Shown here one piece after another: positions 22,748 through 32,434 of a stretch of 39,703 nt of DNA (position 1 is the stretch's first letter; each line of letters opens with the position of its first letter). The notes below the pieces were generated by a model. The model did no database searches. It saw only the letters and a list, made by a program, of their open reading frames with translations, and was not told the DNA's origin. The stretch comes from Bacteroidales bacterium (lineage in GTDB: Bacteria; Bacteroidota; Bacteroidia; Bacteroidales; UBA932), in assembly GCA_017647795.1 (NCBI GenBank), contig JAGCJX010000018.1, positions 1-39,703 on the forward strand. The letters run 5' to 3'. The position numbers were made by a program, and so were the translations under genes.

Positions 22748-23872
22748 TTAGGCCAAACGTACAGGCATCAACAAAGAACAAACTTCTTCGCAGGGGTTGT
22801 GTTCACCTGCATCCAAAATCAAAGCAGCGCGAGAAGGATCGGCCAATTCCAAGGAAGCTTCCTCGAACGAGAGGTTGCTCAGCACTTCAATCAAGAAAGA
22901 AGATTTGAAGCCGATGTCCATCTTGTCGCCATCGTATTGGCAGGGCAGGGCCTCGTGTGCTGCTACCGAGAAACTGGTATCTTGTGCTGAAATAATCAAT
23001 TGGTTGAATGAGAGACTCAACTTGAGGTAGGATGCTGATTGGTTGGAGCATACCGATACCCGTTTGGCGGCGTTGAGGAACTCGCGACGGTTGATGACGA
23101 GCTTGTTGGTGTTGTTCTTGGGGATGACGGTGCGGTATGCCGGGTAATTTCCTTCCACCAGGCGGCAAATCAACAACGAATCTTCAAAAGCGAAGCAGGC
23201 ATTTTTGTTGTTGAAAATGACAGAAATGTTTCCTTCGTATTTGCCAATCAGGGATTTGAGGATGTTGGCCGGTTTCTTCGGAAGGATGAACGAACATTTT
23301 TCGGCTGCTTGAATTTCAGTGCGGGTGTAAGACACCAATTTGTGAGAATCCGAAGCCACCAAGGTAACACCGTCGGTGTTCATGTCAAAGAAGACACCGT
23401 TCATAACCGGACGGAGTTCGTCTTCTGCAGCGGCATAGATGGTGGTGGTCAAACCTTGCAACAAGATGTCTGCCGGGTATTCCACGCGGATGGAGGTCGC
23501 TTCGTCAATCGCCGGAAGTGCCGGGTATTCTTCTGCCGGGGAGAAGGGAATCTTCGAAGCACCGCTTTGCCATTTGATTTCCAAGATACCGTCGTTGCCA
23601 GCGGTAAAGGTCAAGGGCAATTCCGGGAATTCTTTCAAGGAGTCGGTCAGTAACTTTGCCGGAACTGCAATTTGACCCTCTTCTTCCACCAAGTTGATGG
23701 TCAGGGCGGTTCTCAAGGTCAAGTCCAAGTCCGTCGCTGTGATTTCCAAACGATTGCCATTCAGGACAAACAGGAAGTTTTCAATGATCGGAATGGAAGG
23801 TTTCGCGGGGATGGCGCGAGAAACGGAGAGCAACGCGTGAAGCAATTCCGTGCTGGATACTGTAAATTTCAT
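22748..23872 (-). CDS. dnaN: DNA polymerase III beta sliding clamp
   Basis: A 374-residue protein with the three-domain clamp fold: MKFTVSSTELLHALLSVSRAIP at the start, IPIIENFLF, LEITATDLDLTLRT in domain 1, LRPVMNGVFFD and VASDSHKLV in domain 2, and the C-terminal SLLMPVRLA. The clamp holds the polymerase on DNA. It heads an operon with an exonuclease and an FAH-fold gene. A TATATTTG box on the minus strand 35 bases upstream gives a leader of about 30 bases. dnaA is not next to it in this window. Confidence 0.97.
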   Translation of the reverse strand: MKFTVSSTELLHALLSVSRAIPAKPSIPIIENFLFVLNGNRLEITATDLDLTLRTALTINLVEEEGQIAVPAKLLTDSLKEFPELPLTFTAGNDGILEIKWQSGASKIPFSPAEEYPALPAIDEATSIRVEYPADILLQGLTTTIYAAAEDELRPVMNGVFFDMNTDGVTLVASDSHKLVSYTRTEIQAAEKCSFILPKKPANILKSLIGKYEGNISVIFNNKNACFAFEDSLLICRLVEGNYPAYRTVIPKNNTNKLVINRREFLNAAKRVSVCSNQSASYLKLSLSFNQLIISAQDTSFSVAAHEALPCQYDGDKMDIGFKSSFLIEVLSNLSFEEASLELADPSRAALILDAGEHNPCEEVCSLLMPVRLA

Positions 23873-23906
23873 TTTTATCTCGTTTTTACATTTCTTTCTA
23901 AAGGTG

Positions 23907-23914
23907 CAAATATA
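23907..23914 (-). promoter_or_regulatory. -7 box of dnaN
   Basis: The minus strand reads TATATTTG; predicted start near 23903. It lies 1 base from a plus-strand -7 box. Confidence 0.7.
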
Positions 23915-23915
23915 A

Positions 23916-23923
23916 TATTTTTG
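23916..23923 (+). promoter_or_regulatory. Possible -7 box of the HtrA protease gene
   Basis: TATTTTTG on the plus strand, 54 bases before the ATG; no -33 match upstream. It is adjacent to the divergent dnaN box. Confidence 0.45.
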
Positions 23924-23977
23924 GCATATTATTTGATTTCTTTTTTGTAAAAAATGAACGTAGAAACGAGATAACGT

Positions 23978-25396
23978 ATGAAGAAAAATTTGTTGGCGGG
24001 ACTGATCCTGGTTGTGATATCAGTCTCGGTTTCGTATTGGTTGGTTTCCAAGCGTATTACAGCGGTTGCAGGTCCGCAGCCCATCCCGGATACGGTCGTG
24101 GATCCTGTGCGTCCTGGTGTTTTGAAAGAGGCTGTTGTCCAGGATTTTACCTATGCTGCAGAGTCTTCGGTTGAGGCCGTGGTTTTTGTAAAAGTGTTGA
24201 AACGGACACAGGGAGGTTATGCCCCTTCGTTCTTGGATTTGCTTTTGGGATTTTCCAACCAGGCACCCCGGGAAGAAGTTACCAGTGGTTCGGGTGTGGT
24301 GATTACCGAAGATGGTTATGTGGTCACCAATTACCACGTCATTGCCGGAGCCACGGAGATTGAAATCAAGATGAACAACCAGAAGGCCTATCCGGCCAAG
24401 TTGGTGGGATCGGATCCTGCCACGGACATCGCGTTGTTGAAGGTGGAGGCAACAGGGCTGCCGACCCTGTCCTTCGGGGATTCTGACCAGTTGCGGTTGG
24501 GCGAATGGGTGTTGGCCATCGGTTCTCCTTATGGCTTGACTTCCACCATTACGGCCGGCATCGTCAGTGCCAAGGGCCGTTCCATGCCGAAGGATCCCCG
24601 GGAATTCAAAATTGAGTCATTCATTCAGACCGATGCGGCGGTCAATCCCGGTAACAGCGGAGGTGCCTTGGTCAATGTTCGAGGAGAACTGGTGGGTATC
24701 AATACCGCCATTTTGTCACAAACCGGTTCTTATGCCGGGTATTCGTTTGCCGTTCCGGTGAACATGGTCCGAAAAATTGCGGAAGACCTCATTGATTACG
24801 GCCGGGTGCAACGGGCCATCCTCGGGGTTTCTATGGTTGAGGTGAACGATGCCTTGGCCCGGGAGTTGGGCATGGCGCAGCCGAGCGGGGTTCTTTTGGC
24901 CCAAATTCAGCCTGGCGGGGCTGCTGACGTTGGAGGTGTGGAGGCGGATGATGTGTTGCTTCGCATCGACGGAGTTGTGGTAAAGACGCCGTCAGAAGTT
25001 CAGGAGCGCATCACGCGGTACAGCCCTGGAGATGTGGTGGAATTGAATTTGTTGCGCAAAGGTAAGGAAGTGAACTTGCGTGTACGGCTGATGGGTGAAG
25101 AGGGAGTTGCCGCTGCTTCAGAAGTCGTGGAATTGATGGGAGCAGGCTTGCGTGCCATCGGTCCGGACAAGGCGCGTCAGATGCTGATTGATGGGGGAGT
25201 GGAAATTGTTTCTTTGGCCCGTGGCAAGATGAAGTCTGCAGGTTTGAGCAAGGGTTTTGTGATTACCCACATCAACAACGAACCGGTTTCCAATCCGCAG
25301 GAAGTGGTGGCTCTGGTGAAGCAGGCCAGACGTTCTATTTTGATCGAAGGAATGTACGCAAATGGGGCAGTTGCGTATTACGGAATCGGCTTGTAG
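23978..25396 (+). CDS. HtrA/DegP-type periplasmic serine protease
   Basis: A 472-residue protease and chaperone of the Do family that clears misfolded envelope proteins. One N-terminal hydrophobic segment (residues 5-23) serves as signal or anchor. The trypsin-like domain has the triad His120 (VTNYHVIAG), Asp150 (ATDIALLK) and Ser227 (NPGNSGGAL). Two PDZ domains follow (about 268-365 and 385-470), the first with QPGGAADVGGVEADDVLLRIDG. Length is normal for the DegP/DegQ class. It runs divergently from dnaN and precedes rpoD, which has its own promoter. Confidence 0.95.
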   Translation: MKKNLLAGLILVVISVSVSYWLVSKRITAVAGPQPIPDTVVDPVRPGVLKEAVVQDFTYAAESSVEAVVFVKVLKRTQGGYAPSFLDLLLGFSNQAPREEVTSGSGVVITEDGYVVTNYHVIAGATEIEIKMNNQKAYPAKLVGSDPATDIALLKVEATGLPTLSFGDSDQLRLGEWVLAIGSPYGLTSTITAGIVSAKGRSMPKDPREFKIESFIQTDAAVNPGNSGGALVNVRGELVGINTAILSQTGSYAGYSFAVPVNMVRKIAEDLIDYGRVQRAILGVSMVEVNDALARELGMAQPSGVLLAQIQPGGAADVGGVEADDVLLRIDGVVVKTPSEVQERITRYSPGDVVELNLLRKGKEVNLRVRLMGEEGVAAASEVVELMGAGLRAIGPDKARQMLIDGGVEIVSLARGKMKSAGLSKGFVITHINNEPVSNPQEVVALVKQARRSILIEGMYANGAVAYYGIGL

Positions 25397-25447
25397 CAAG
25401 GCAAGTAAATACTTTGAATTAAAATAGGTTATTTGACTTTTTCGTGT

Positions 25448-25455
25448 TAATTTTG
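25448..25455 (+). promoter_or_regulatory. -7 box of rpoD
   Basis: TAATTTTG, 17 bases before the ATG, start near 25459. The 19-21 base upstream position has no TTG; TTTG occurs at 25432-25435, which is too close, so the -33 element is weak or different. Confidence 0.6.
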
Positions 25456-25472
25456 CGCCCCAATTTATACCT

Positions 25473-26333
25473 ATGAGACAACTTAAGATTACAAAATCCA
25501 TCACCAATCGTGAGAGTGCTTCTTTAGATAAGTACTTGCAAGAGATTGGTAGAGAAGAACTTATTACTGTTGAAGACGAAGTAGAGTTGGCACAGCGCAT
25601 CCGCAAAGGAGACCAAGAAGCGCTGGAAAAGCTGACCCGTGCAAACCTGCGTTTTGTGGTATCTGTTGCGAAACAATATCAAAACCAAGGTTTGAGCCTT
25701 CCGGACTTGATCAACGAAGGAAACTTGGGCTTGATCAAGGCAGCGGAAAAATTTGACGAAACCCGTGGTTTTAAATTCATTTCCTATGCAGTTTGGTGGA
25801 TTCGTCAATCCATTTTGCAAGCTTTGGCAGAACAATCCCGGATTGTGCGTCTGCCTTTGAACCAAGTGGGTTCTTTGAACAAAATCAACAAGGCTTTGGC
25901 TCGTTTTGAGCAAGAAAACGAACGGACTCCTTCTCCGGATGAATTGTCAGAATTGTTGGGCATTCCTCGTGAGAAGATTGCCGATACAATGCGTGTTTCC
26001 GGCCGTCACGTTTCTGTGGATGCTCCCTTCGTGGAAGGTGAGGACAACAGTTTGTTGGACGTGCTGCCGAATACAGATTCTCCGAACGCCGACCGTGGTT
26101 TGGTGAACGAGTCTCTGAACAAAGAAATTGAACGTGCTTTGTCTACGTTGACCGAACGTGAACGCGACATCGTCAAAGATTTCTTTGGTATCGGTACTCC
26201 GGAAATGACCTTGGAAGAAATCGGTGAAAAATTCGGTCTTACCCGCGAACGTGTTCGCCAAATCAAAGAAAAAGCCATCCGTCGATTGAAAAACACCAAC
26301 CGTAGTAAATTCTTGAAAGATTACTTGGGATAA
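25473..26333 (+). CDS. rpoD: Primary sigma factor RpoD (Bacteroidetes type)
   Basis: A 286-residue group-1 sigma factor that begins directly with region 1.2 ([16 protein letters not shown]) and lacks the long region 1.1 of E. coli sigma-70, as is standard in Bacteroidetes. Region 2 has [32 protein letters not shown] and [17 protein letters not shown]; region 4 ends with the helix-turn-helix [20 protein letters not shown]. It should direct RNA polymerase to the TTTG/TAnnTTTG promoters listed here. Optimal codons suggest high expression. The M3 peptidase follows 13 bases later and may be co-transcribed. Confidence 0.97.
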   Translation: MRQLKITKSITNRESASLDKYLQEIGREELITVEDEVELAQRIRKGDQEALEKLTRANLRFVVSVAKQYQNQGLSLPDLINEGNLGLIKAAEKFDETRGFKFISYAVWWIRQSILQALAEQSRIVRLPLNQVGSLNKINKALARFEQENERTPSPDELSELLGIPREKIADTMRVSGRHVSVDAPFVEGEDNSLLDVLPNTDSPNADRGLVNESLNKEIERALSTLTERERDIVKDFFGIGTPEMTLEEIGEKFGLTRERVRQIKEKAIRRLKNTNRSKFLKDYLG

Positions 26334-26346
26334 ACCAACGAACACT

Positions 26347-28452
26347 ATGAAATTTAGCAAATTGTCAGCACTCGCTTGTGCTACCCTGATGATGACTGTA
26401 TCCTGCAATACCCACAAAAACCCCTTGCTTCAAACCTGGGATACCCCCTATGGCATTCCTCCTTTTGAGCAAGTAGCCGATGAGCATTACCTTCCTGCCT
26501 TTGAGGAAGCGATGAAACAGCATCGTGCTGAGATCGATGCCATCGTGAACAACCCGGAAGCTCCGACTTTTGAAAATACCTTGGTGGCTTTGGACCGTGC
26601 AGGTGCCTTGTTGAACAACATTTCAGCCGTGCTGGGAAGTGCAACGAACGTGCGTTCTTCTGCCGCTTTGATGCAAATCGAAGCAGAACTGTCTCCGAAG
26701 ATGAGTGCTCACAGCAGCGAGATTTCGTTGAACGACGGATTGTTTGAACGCATCCGTCAAGTGTATGATCGCCGTGCAGAATTCAACTTGAATGACGATC
26801 AAAACCGTTTGTTGGAATTGACTTACAATCGCTTTGTCCGTTCCGGTGCCTTGTTGGATGAAGCCAACAAAGCTCGCCTGAAAGAAATCAATGCAGAATT
26901 GGCAGCGAACGAACTGGCTTTCGAACAAAATGTTTTGAAGGAAACCGCAGCTTATACTTTGAAAGTGACCGATGCACAAGATCTCGCTGGTTTGGGTGCT
27001 GGTGTTTGTGCAGATGCAGCAGCTCGTGCGAAAGCGGACGGTGCAGAAGGTGCGTGGTATTTCGGTTTGGACAATCCGAGCGTAATGCCTTTCTTGCAAA
27101 CTGCAGACAACCGTGCCTTGCGTCAACAAATCTTTGATGCTTACATTTCCCGTGCAAACAACGGCAACGCGGACGACAACAAAGCCGTGATCGAACGTTT
27201 GGTGGAACTCCGCCTCGAAAAAGCCCGTTTGTTGGGTTATGATAACTATGCAGCCTATGCCATCGACGACCGTATGGCAAAAACTCCGGAAGCGGTTTAC
27301 AATCTGTTGAACCAAATCTGGACCCCGGCCTTGAAATCAGCCAAAGCTGAGTTGAAGGACTTGGAAAAAGTTGCTCGCAAAGCGGGTATGAAGGAAGAAC
27401 TGACCGGTGCAGACTGGCGTTATTACTTTGAAAAGGCCAAACAATCGAAATTTGACCTTTCGGATGACCAATTGCAACCGTACTTCCAATACGATGCAGT
27501 TCGTGAAGGTATTTTCTACGTGTCTAACCAATTGTATGGCATTACTTTCCAACCGTTGAACAACGTTCCGCTCCCGCACCCGGATGCTTTTGCATACGAA
27601 TGCTTGGATGCTGACGGTTCTGTTTTGGGTCTTTTGTTCATGGATATGTTTGCACGTCCTGCTGAAAAACGCGGTGGTGCTTGGTGTACCGGTTACCGTG
27701 ACCAATCCTACGACGAAGCAGGCAACCGTGTGATTCCTTTGGTTGCGATTGTGGGAAACTTCACCCGTCCGACCGGCGATACCCCTGCCTTGTTGACTCC
27801 GGATGAAGTGGAAACCTTCTTCCACGAATTTGGTCACGCATTGCAAGCCCTCTTCCAAGATGTGCCGTACCAAGCCTTGGGTAGCGTAACCCGCGACTTT
27901 GTTGAATTGCCGTCCCAAATTATGGAACACTGGGCATTTGAACCCCAAGTGCTTCGCCAATATGCAAAACACTACCAAACCGGCGAAGTCATCCCGACCG
28001 AACTCATTGAAAAATTGGATAAATCCGGCAAATACGGTCAAGGTTTTGCAACCACAGAATTGGTGGGCGCAGCTTTGTTGGACATGGACTACCACGTTTT
28101 GACAGAAATGCCTGAAAACTTGGATGTGAATGCTTTTGAAGCCCGTGTGATGGGTGAACGTGGATTGATTTCTCAAATTCCGCCCCGTTACCGCAGTACC
28201 TACTTCCGTCACACCTTCGGGGGTGGTTATACTGCTGGATATTACAGCTATATTTGGGCTGAAGTGCTGGATTGCGATGCTTACCAAGCTTTTGTGGAAA
28301 CCGGCGATATCTTCAACAAAGAATTGGCAACTTCTTTCCGTAAAAACATCCTGGAACGCGTGGGTGCAGAAGATCCGATGACCTTGTACTTGCGTTTCCG
28401 TGGTGCAGAACCGGGCATTGATGCGTTGCTGAAAAATCGCGGACTTAACTAG
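26347..28452 (+). CDS. dcp: M3-family metallopeptidase, Dcp-like lipoprotein
   Basis: A 701-residue zinc peptidase of the M3 family (peptidyl-dipeptidase Dcp / oligopeptidase A). The N terminus is a lipoprotein signal ending MTVSC with Cys20, placing the enzyme in the envelope. The zinc motif HEFGH is at 493-497, within ETFFHEFGHALQALF, and the downstream FGGGYTAGYYSYIWAEVLDCD is typical of the family. It would release dipeptides from the C termini of short peptides. It lies 13 bases after rpoD and 16 before argS. Codon use is as biased as that of rpsA, which suggests a strongly expressed gene. Confidence 0.92.
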   Translation: MKFSKLSALACATLMMTVSCNTHKNPLLQTWDTPYGIPPFEQVADEHYLPAFEEAMKQHRAEIDAIVNNPEAPTFENTLVALDRAGALLNNISAVLGSATNVRSSAALMQIEAELSPKMSAHSSEISLNDGLFERIRQVYDRRAEFNLNDDQNRLLELTYNRFVRSGALLDEANKARLKEINAELAANELAFEQNVLKETAAYTLKVTDAQDLAGLGAGVCADAAARAKADGAEGAWYFGLDNPSVMPFLQTADNRALRQQIFDAYISRANNGNADDNKAVIERLVELRLEKARLLGYDNYAAYAIDDRMAKTPEAVYNLLNQIWTPALKSAKAELKDLEKVARKAGMKEELTGADWRYYFEKAKQSKFDLSDDQLQPYFQYDAVREGIFYVSNQLYGITFQPLNNVPLPHPDAFAYECLDADGSVLGLLFMDMFARPAEKRGGAWCTGYRDQSYDEAGNRVIPLVAIVGNFTRPTGDTPALLTPDEVETFFHEFGHALQALFQDVPYQALGSVTRDFVELPSQIMEHWAFEPQVLRQYAKHYQTGEVIPTELIEKLDKSGKYGQGFATTELVGAALLDMDYHVLTEMPENLDVNAFEARVMGERGLISQIPPRYRSTYFRHTFGGGYTAGYYSYIWAEVLDCDAYQAFVETGDIFNKELATSFRKNILERVGAEDPMTLYLRFRGAEPGIDALLKNRGLN

Positions 28453-28468
28453 TTAGTAACTGAACCCT

Positions 28469-30256
28469 ATGAAAAATCTGAATCCTGAACTGTTGGTGGC
28501 AACGTGTGTCGCAGAAGCGGCAGCTGCCTTGTACGGTGGCACACCGGACAGTTATACCATACAAACCCAAACCACTCGTAAGGAGTTTGAAGGCGATATC
28601 ACAGCAGTGATGTTCACCTTGTTAAAACAAAGCCGCAAGTCTCCGGAAGCGACGGGACAAGAGGTGGGTGCTTATTTGAAAGAGCACAACGAAGAAGTAC
28701 AAGACTTCAACGTAGTGAAAGGCTTCTTGAACATTTCCCTCTCTGACGCTTACTGGAACAATATTTTTGCAGCCATTGTGGCGCACCCTGATTTCGGACA
28801 AGCACCGGACAGCGGTCGTACCGTGATGATTGAATTCTCCTCTCCGAACACCAACAAACCTTTGCACTTGGGTCACATCCGCAACAACCTCTTGGGTTGG
28901 TCCGTTTCCCGCTTGCTGGAAGCTTGTGGACACCGCATTACCCGTGTGAACCTGGTCAATGACCGTGGTATTCACATTTGCAAGTCCATGTTGGCATGGA
29001 AACGTTGGGGTAACGGTGAAACTCCGGCTTCTTCCGGTAAAAAAGGCGACCACTTGGTGGGTGACTACTACGTGCTCTTCAACAGCAAGTTGAAGGAAGA
29101 AGTGGATGCTCTCGTTGCCAACGGTATGGAAAAAGAAGTGGCTGAAAAACAAGCTCCGCTTTTGAAAGAGGCTCAAGATATGTTGTTCCGTTGGGAAAGT
29201 GGTGACGAAGAAACCGTAGCCCTTTGGAAGATGATGAACGGTTGGGTGTACGAAGGTTTTGATGAAACCTACGACCGTCTGGGCATTTCTTTCGAACGTA
29301 CCTACTACGAGTCTCAAACCTATTTGTTCGGTAAAGAACTCGTGTTGGCAGGTTTGGAAAAAGGCATCTTCGAAAAACAAGAGGATGGTTCTGTGTGGTG
29401 CGACTTGACCGCAGACGGTTTGGACCGCAAGTTGTTGCTTCGTGGCGACGGTACTTCGGTTTACATGACCCAAGATTTGGGAACGGCCCGTCAACGTTTT
29501 GAAGAATACAGTTTGGATGAACATATTTATGTGGTGGGTAATGAGCAAAATTACCACTTCCAGGTATTGAAGTTGATCTTGAAGAAATTGGGCTTCGACT
29601 GGTCGGATTCAATCTATCACTTGTCCTACGGTATGGTGGAACTTCCGCAAGGAAAGATGAAATCCCGCGAAGGTACAGTGGTGGATGCCGATGATTTGTT
29701 GGACAAGATGTACCAAACCGCGAAGGAAACTTCCTTGGAATTGGGCAAATTGGCCGATATGACCGAAGAAGAACAACACCGTTTGTTCGAAATGATTTCG
29801 TTGGGTGCGTTGAAATACTTCATCATCAAAGTCGATCCGAGAAAGACTATGTTGTTCGACCCGCGTGAATCCATCGATTTCAACGGCAATACAGGTCCCT
29901 TCATCCAATACACTCATGCCCGTATCCAGTCCATCTTGAGAAAGGCACAAGAGGCTGGTGTAGCATTGGCAGCAACCCCGGTTGCTTTGTTGCCGAAGGA
30001 AGTGAACATCATCAAGATGTTGAACAACTTCCCCAACAAAGTGCTGGAAGCTGGCAAAGCCTTGTCTCCGGCATTGGTGGCCAACTACGCTTACGAATTG
30101 GCAAAAGAATTCAACCAATACTACCACGATACCTCTATTTTGAAAGAGGCTGACGCGAACATCCGTGCCAACCGCTTGCAACTCATCGCCGTAATTGCCG
30201 GTGTTTTGCGCAAGGCGATGGATTTGTTGGGAATTCAATTGCCTGACAGAATGTAA
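28469..30256 (+). CDS. argS: Arginyl-tRNA synthetase
   Basis: A 595-residue class-I synthetase. After an N-terminal Arg-specific domain, the HIGH motif appears as HLGH (133-136) in SSPNTNKPLHLGHIRNN, the KMSK counterpart is KMKS (396-399) in GKMKSREGTVV, and a DALR anticodon-binding domain closes the protein (FIQYTHARIQSIL, NYAYELAKEFNQYYHD). It charges tRNA-Arg in the cytoplasm. It starts 16 bases after the M3 peptidase and ends 1 base before the radical-SAM gene. Confidence 0.98.
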   Translation: MKNLNPELLVATCVAEAAAALYGGTPDSYTIQTQTTRKEFEGDITAVMFTLLKQSRKSPEATGQEVGAYLKEHNEEVQDFNVVKGFLNISLSDAYWNNIFAAIVAHPDFGQAPDSGRTVMIEFSSPNTNKPLHLGHIRNNLLGWSVSRLLEACGHRITRVNLVNDRGIHICKSMLAWKRWGNGETPASSGKKGDHLVGDYYVLFNSKLKEEVDALVANGMEKEVAEKQAPLLKEAQDMLFRWESGDEETVALWKMMNGWVYEGFDETYDRLGISFERTYYESQTYLFGKELVLAGLEKGIFEKQEDGSVWCDLTADGLDRKLLLRGDGTSVYMTQDLGTARQRFEEYSLDEHIYVVGNEQNYHFQVLKLILKKLGFDWSDSIYHLSYGMVELPQGKMKSREGTVVDADDLLDKMYQTAKETSLELGKLADMTEEEQHRLFEMISLGALKYFIIKVDPRKTMLFDPRESIDFNGNTGPFIQYTHARIQSILRKAQEAGVALAATPVALLPKEVNIIKMLNNFPNKVLEAGKALSPALVANYAYELAKEFNQYYHDTSILKEADANIRANRLQLIAVIAGVLRKAMDLLGIQLPDRM

Positions 30257-30257
30257 G

Positions 30258-32009
30258 ATGTCTGAAAATACAACATACATGATTCCCACCTCGCGCAAAG
30301 AAATGGATGCGCTGGGGTGGGATTTTGTTGATATCATCCTCTTCTCGGGGGATGCGTTCATCGATCATCCTTCTTTTGGAACAGCGGTCATTGCCCGTTT
30401 CTTGCAGCACCACGGTTACCGCGTTGCGGTGGTTCCTCAGCCGAACTGGCGTGACGATTTGCGTGATTTCAAGAAGATGGGACGACCTCGCTTGTTCTTT
30501 GGTGTCAATGCGGGGGTAATGGATTCAATGGTCAATCATTATACCGCGAACAAACGTCTGCGAAGCGATGATGCCTATACACCCGACGGTCGTGCTGGCC
30601 AACGTCCCGATTATGCCGTATCGGTGTATTCCCGTATCCTGAAAGATTTGTATCCCGATGTCCCTGTAATCATTGGCGGAATCGAGGCTTCGTTGAGAAG
30701 ATTCACCCATTATGATTATTGGAGTGACCAGCTCAAGCCCACCGTTCTGGTGGACAGCCGTGCGGATTACCTGAGTTATGGAATGGGAGAACGTACGATG
30801 TTGGCTTTGGCCAAAGCTTACGACAGGAGCGAAGGAATGGGACGCATCCGGAAAATTCCGCAATTGGCGTGGTTGGAGTCGGGCGCTCATTATCCCGATG
30901 AGTTGACGGTCTCGGACAACCGCATTGTCTTGAATTCATACGAGCGCTGTCTGGCAGATAAGCGTGCTTTTGCAGAAAACTTCCACTACATTGAGTTGGA
31001 AGCCAACCGCCGTGTAGCCTCCCAATTGGTGGAACGAGTGGGCAAACAGGCTCTGGTTGTCAATCCTCCTTACTTGCCGGAAACACCCGAAGAAATTGAC
31101 TTGTACTACGATCTTCCCTATACAAAAGCACCGCATCCCCGCTACAAAGGCAAGCACATACCTGCGTACGAGATGATCAAGTTTTCCATCAATACGCACC
31201 GGGGTTGTTTTGGCGGATGTAATTTCTGTACGATTGCGGCGCACCAGGGTAAGTTCATTCGGAGCCGTTCCGAAGCCTCGATCCAACGTGAGGTGAAGAA
31301 TCTGGTGCAACTTCCTGAATTTAAGGGAGTGATTTCGGATGTGGGTGGTCCGACTGCAAACATGTATGGCCTGCATGGCAAGAACGAAGCTTTGTGTGAA
31401 CGATGCATCCGCAAATCCTGTTTGTTCCCCAACCGCTGTGAGAACTTACAGACCTCCCACCAACGGTTGATGGACTTGTATGCACAGTTGGAGAAGATCC
31501 GTGGCGTCAAACGCTTTTTCATCGGAAGTGGGATCCGATACGATTTGTTCTTGAGCAAAACCGGATTCCTGGACGAATCTTCGGAGCCCTATCTGAAGGC
31601 CTTGATTTTGAAACATACGTCCGGACGTTTGAAGGTGGCTCCTGAACACACCGAAGATGCGGTGTTGCAACGCATGGCCAAACCGAGTTTTGACTTGTTT
31701 GTGCGCCTGAGAACGGCTTTTGACCGCATCATTGCCCAAGCAGGGGTTAAATACCAGCTGGTTCCGTACTTTATTTCGAGCCATCCCGGCTGTCGCATGG
31801 AGGACATGCAGGCATTGGCACGAAACAAGGCCTTGCGAGGATTGTATATGGATCAGGTTCAGGATTTTATGCCGACACCGATGACTGCTTCATCCGTGAT
31901 GTTTTATACGGGGATGGATTTGAAAACTGGAGCTCCTCTTTTTGTCGAACGCAACCAGGAGCGCAAGCGAAAACAAAAATCATATTTTTTTCAAAAAAAT
32001 ACGCGCTGA
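30258..32009 (+). CDS. YgiQ-family radical SAM protein (UPF0313)
   Basis: A 583-residue member of the YgiQ group. The N-terminal domain (MIPTSRKEMDALGWDFVDIILFSGD) resembles a B12-binding-like region; the 4Fe-4S cluster motif is Cys317, Cys321, Cys324 in HRGCFGGCNFC. A second cysteine group, CERCIRKSCLFPNRC, follows and may bind another cluster. The start at 30258 gives the family N terminus and lies 1 base after the argS stop. E. coli YgiQ is longer; this one lacks most of the C-terminal extension. The reaction is unknown. A T-rich tail runs into the stop codon. Confidence 0.9.
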   Translation: MSENTTYMIPTSRKEMDALGWDFVDIILFSGDAFIDHPSFGTAVIARFLQHHGYRVAVVPQPNWRDDLRDFKKMGRPRLFFGVNAGVMDSMVNHYTANKRLRSDDAYTPDGRAGQRPDYAVSVYSRILKDLYPDVPVIIGGIEASLRRFTHYDYWSDQLKPTVLVDSRADYLSYGMGERTMLALAKAYDRSEGMGRIRKIPQLAWLESGAHYPDELTVSDNRIVLNSYERCLADKRAFAENFHYIELEANRRVASQLVERVGKQALVVNPPYLPETPEEIDLYYDLPYTKAPHPRYKGKHIPAYEMIKFSINTHRGCFGGCNFCTIAAHQGKFIRSRSEASIQREVKNLVQLPEFKGVISDVGGPTANMYGLHGKNEALCERCIRKSCLFPNRCENLQTSHQRLMDLYAQLEKIRGVKRFFIGSGIRYDLFLSKTGFLDESSEPYLKALILKHTSGRLKVAPEHTEDAVLQRMAKPSFDLFVRLRTAFDRIIAQAGVKYQLVPYFISSHPGCRMEDMQALARNKALRGLYMDQVQDFMPTPMTASSVMFYTGMDLKTGAPLFVERNQERKRKQKSYFFQKNTR

Positions 32010-32023
32010 CAAAAAAAATACAC

Positions 32024-32031
32024 TATAATTG
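32024..32031 (+). promoter_or_regulatory. Possible -7 box of the acidic-protein/ClC operon
   Basis: TATAATTG, one mismatch from TAnnTTTG, 43 bases before the ATG. The upstream A/T tracts include the near-palindrome ATTTTTTTCAAAAAAAT at 31984-32000. Confidence 0.45.
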
Positions 32032-32074
32032 CACTCGGATTAACAATTAAACATCAACGTACATTTTTTACACT

Positions 32075-32434
32075 ATGAGTGCCAAAAACGTGACTTCCGC
32101 ACCGGCTAAAAGACGGTTAGTAGTTAGTTATGCAAATATGTCATCAGAATTGATGGCTGCGTTCAAAGAGAAATATCCCAAGGGTTATGCTGATTACATG
32201 ACTGATTTGATCAAGGTCCCCAAGCCGGACGGATCATTCTTCTATGCCGTATCTTTGGAAATTCCGGAAGCGTTGTATTTGGTGAAAATTGACGTGCGCA
32301 TTGATGATTATGAAGATGTAGAAAAAGGCCTCTTCAACGACGACGATGACGATGACAACGTCGATTCTGGAGATGGAGGATTCCCTGACGATAACACCAC
32401 ATCTTACTCCGACGATGAAGATTCAGACGAATAA
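32075..32434 (+). CDS. Small Bacteroidales protein with acidic tail, function unknown
   Basis: A 119-residue protein without a recognised enzyme motif. Residues 1-80 form a compact region (RRLVVSYANMSSELMAAFKEKYPKG, DGSFFYAVSLEIPEALYLVK) that I believe recurs in Bacteroidales as a conserved hypothetical protein. Residues 82-119 are almost only Asp, Glu, Ser, Gly and Asn, with a run of six Asp, and are surely disordered. No signal peptide. Its last 20 bases overlap the start of the ClC channel gene in another frame, so the two are likely translated together. Acidic tails can bind cations or basic proteins; no specific role is claimed. Confidence 0.8.
   Translation: MSAKNVTSAPAKRRLVVSYANMSSELMAAFKEKYPKGYADYMTDLIKVPKPDGSFFYAVSLEIPEALYLVKIDVRIDDYEDVEKGLFNDDDDDDNVDSGDGGFPDDNTTSYSDDEDSDE

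Noticed and set aside
27337..28287. 316-codon antisense frame inside the M3 peptidase gene
   Set aside because: Same codon-bias effect; the sense frame has HEFGH and a lipoprotein signal.
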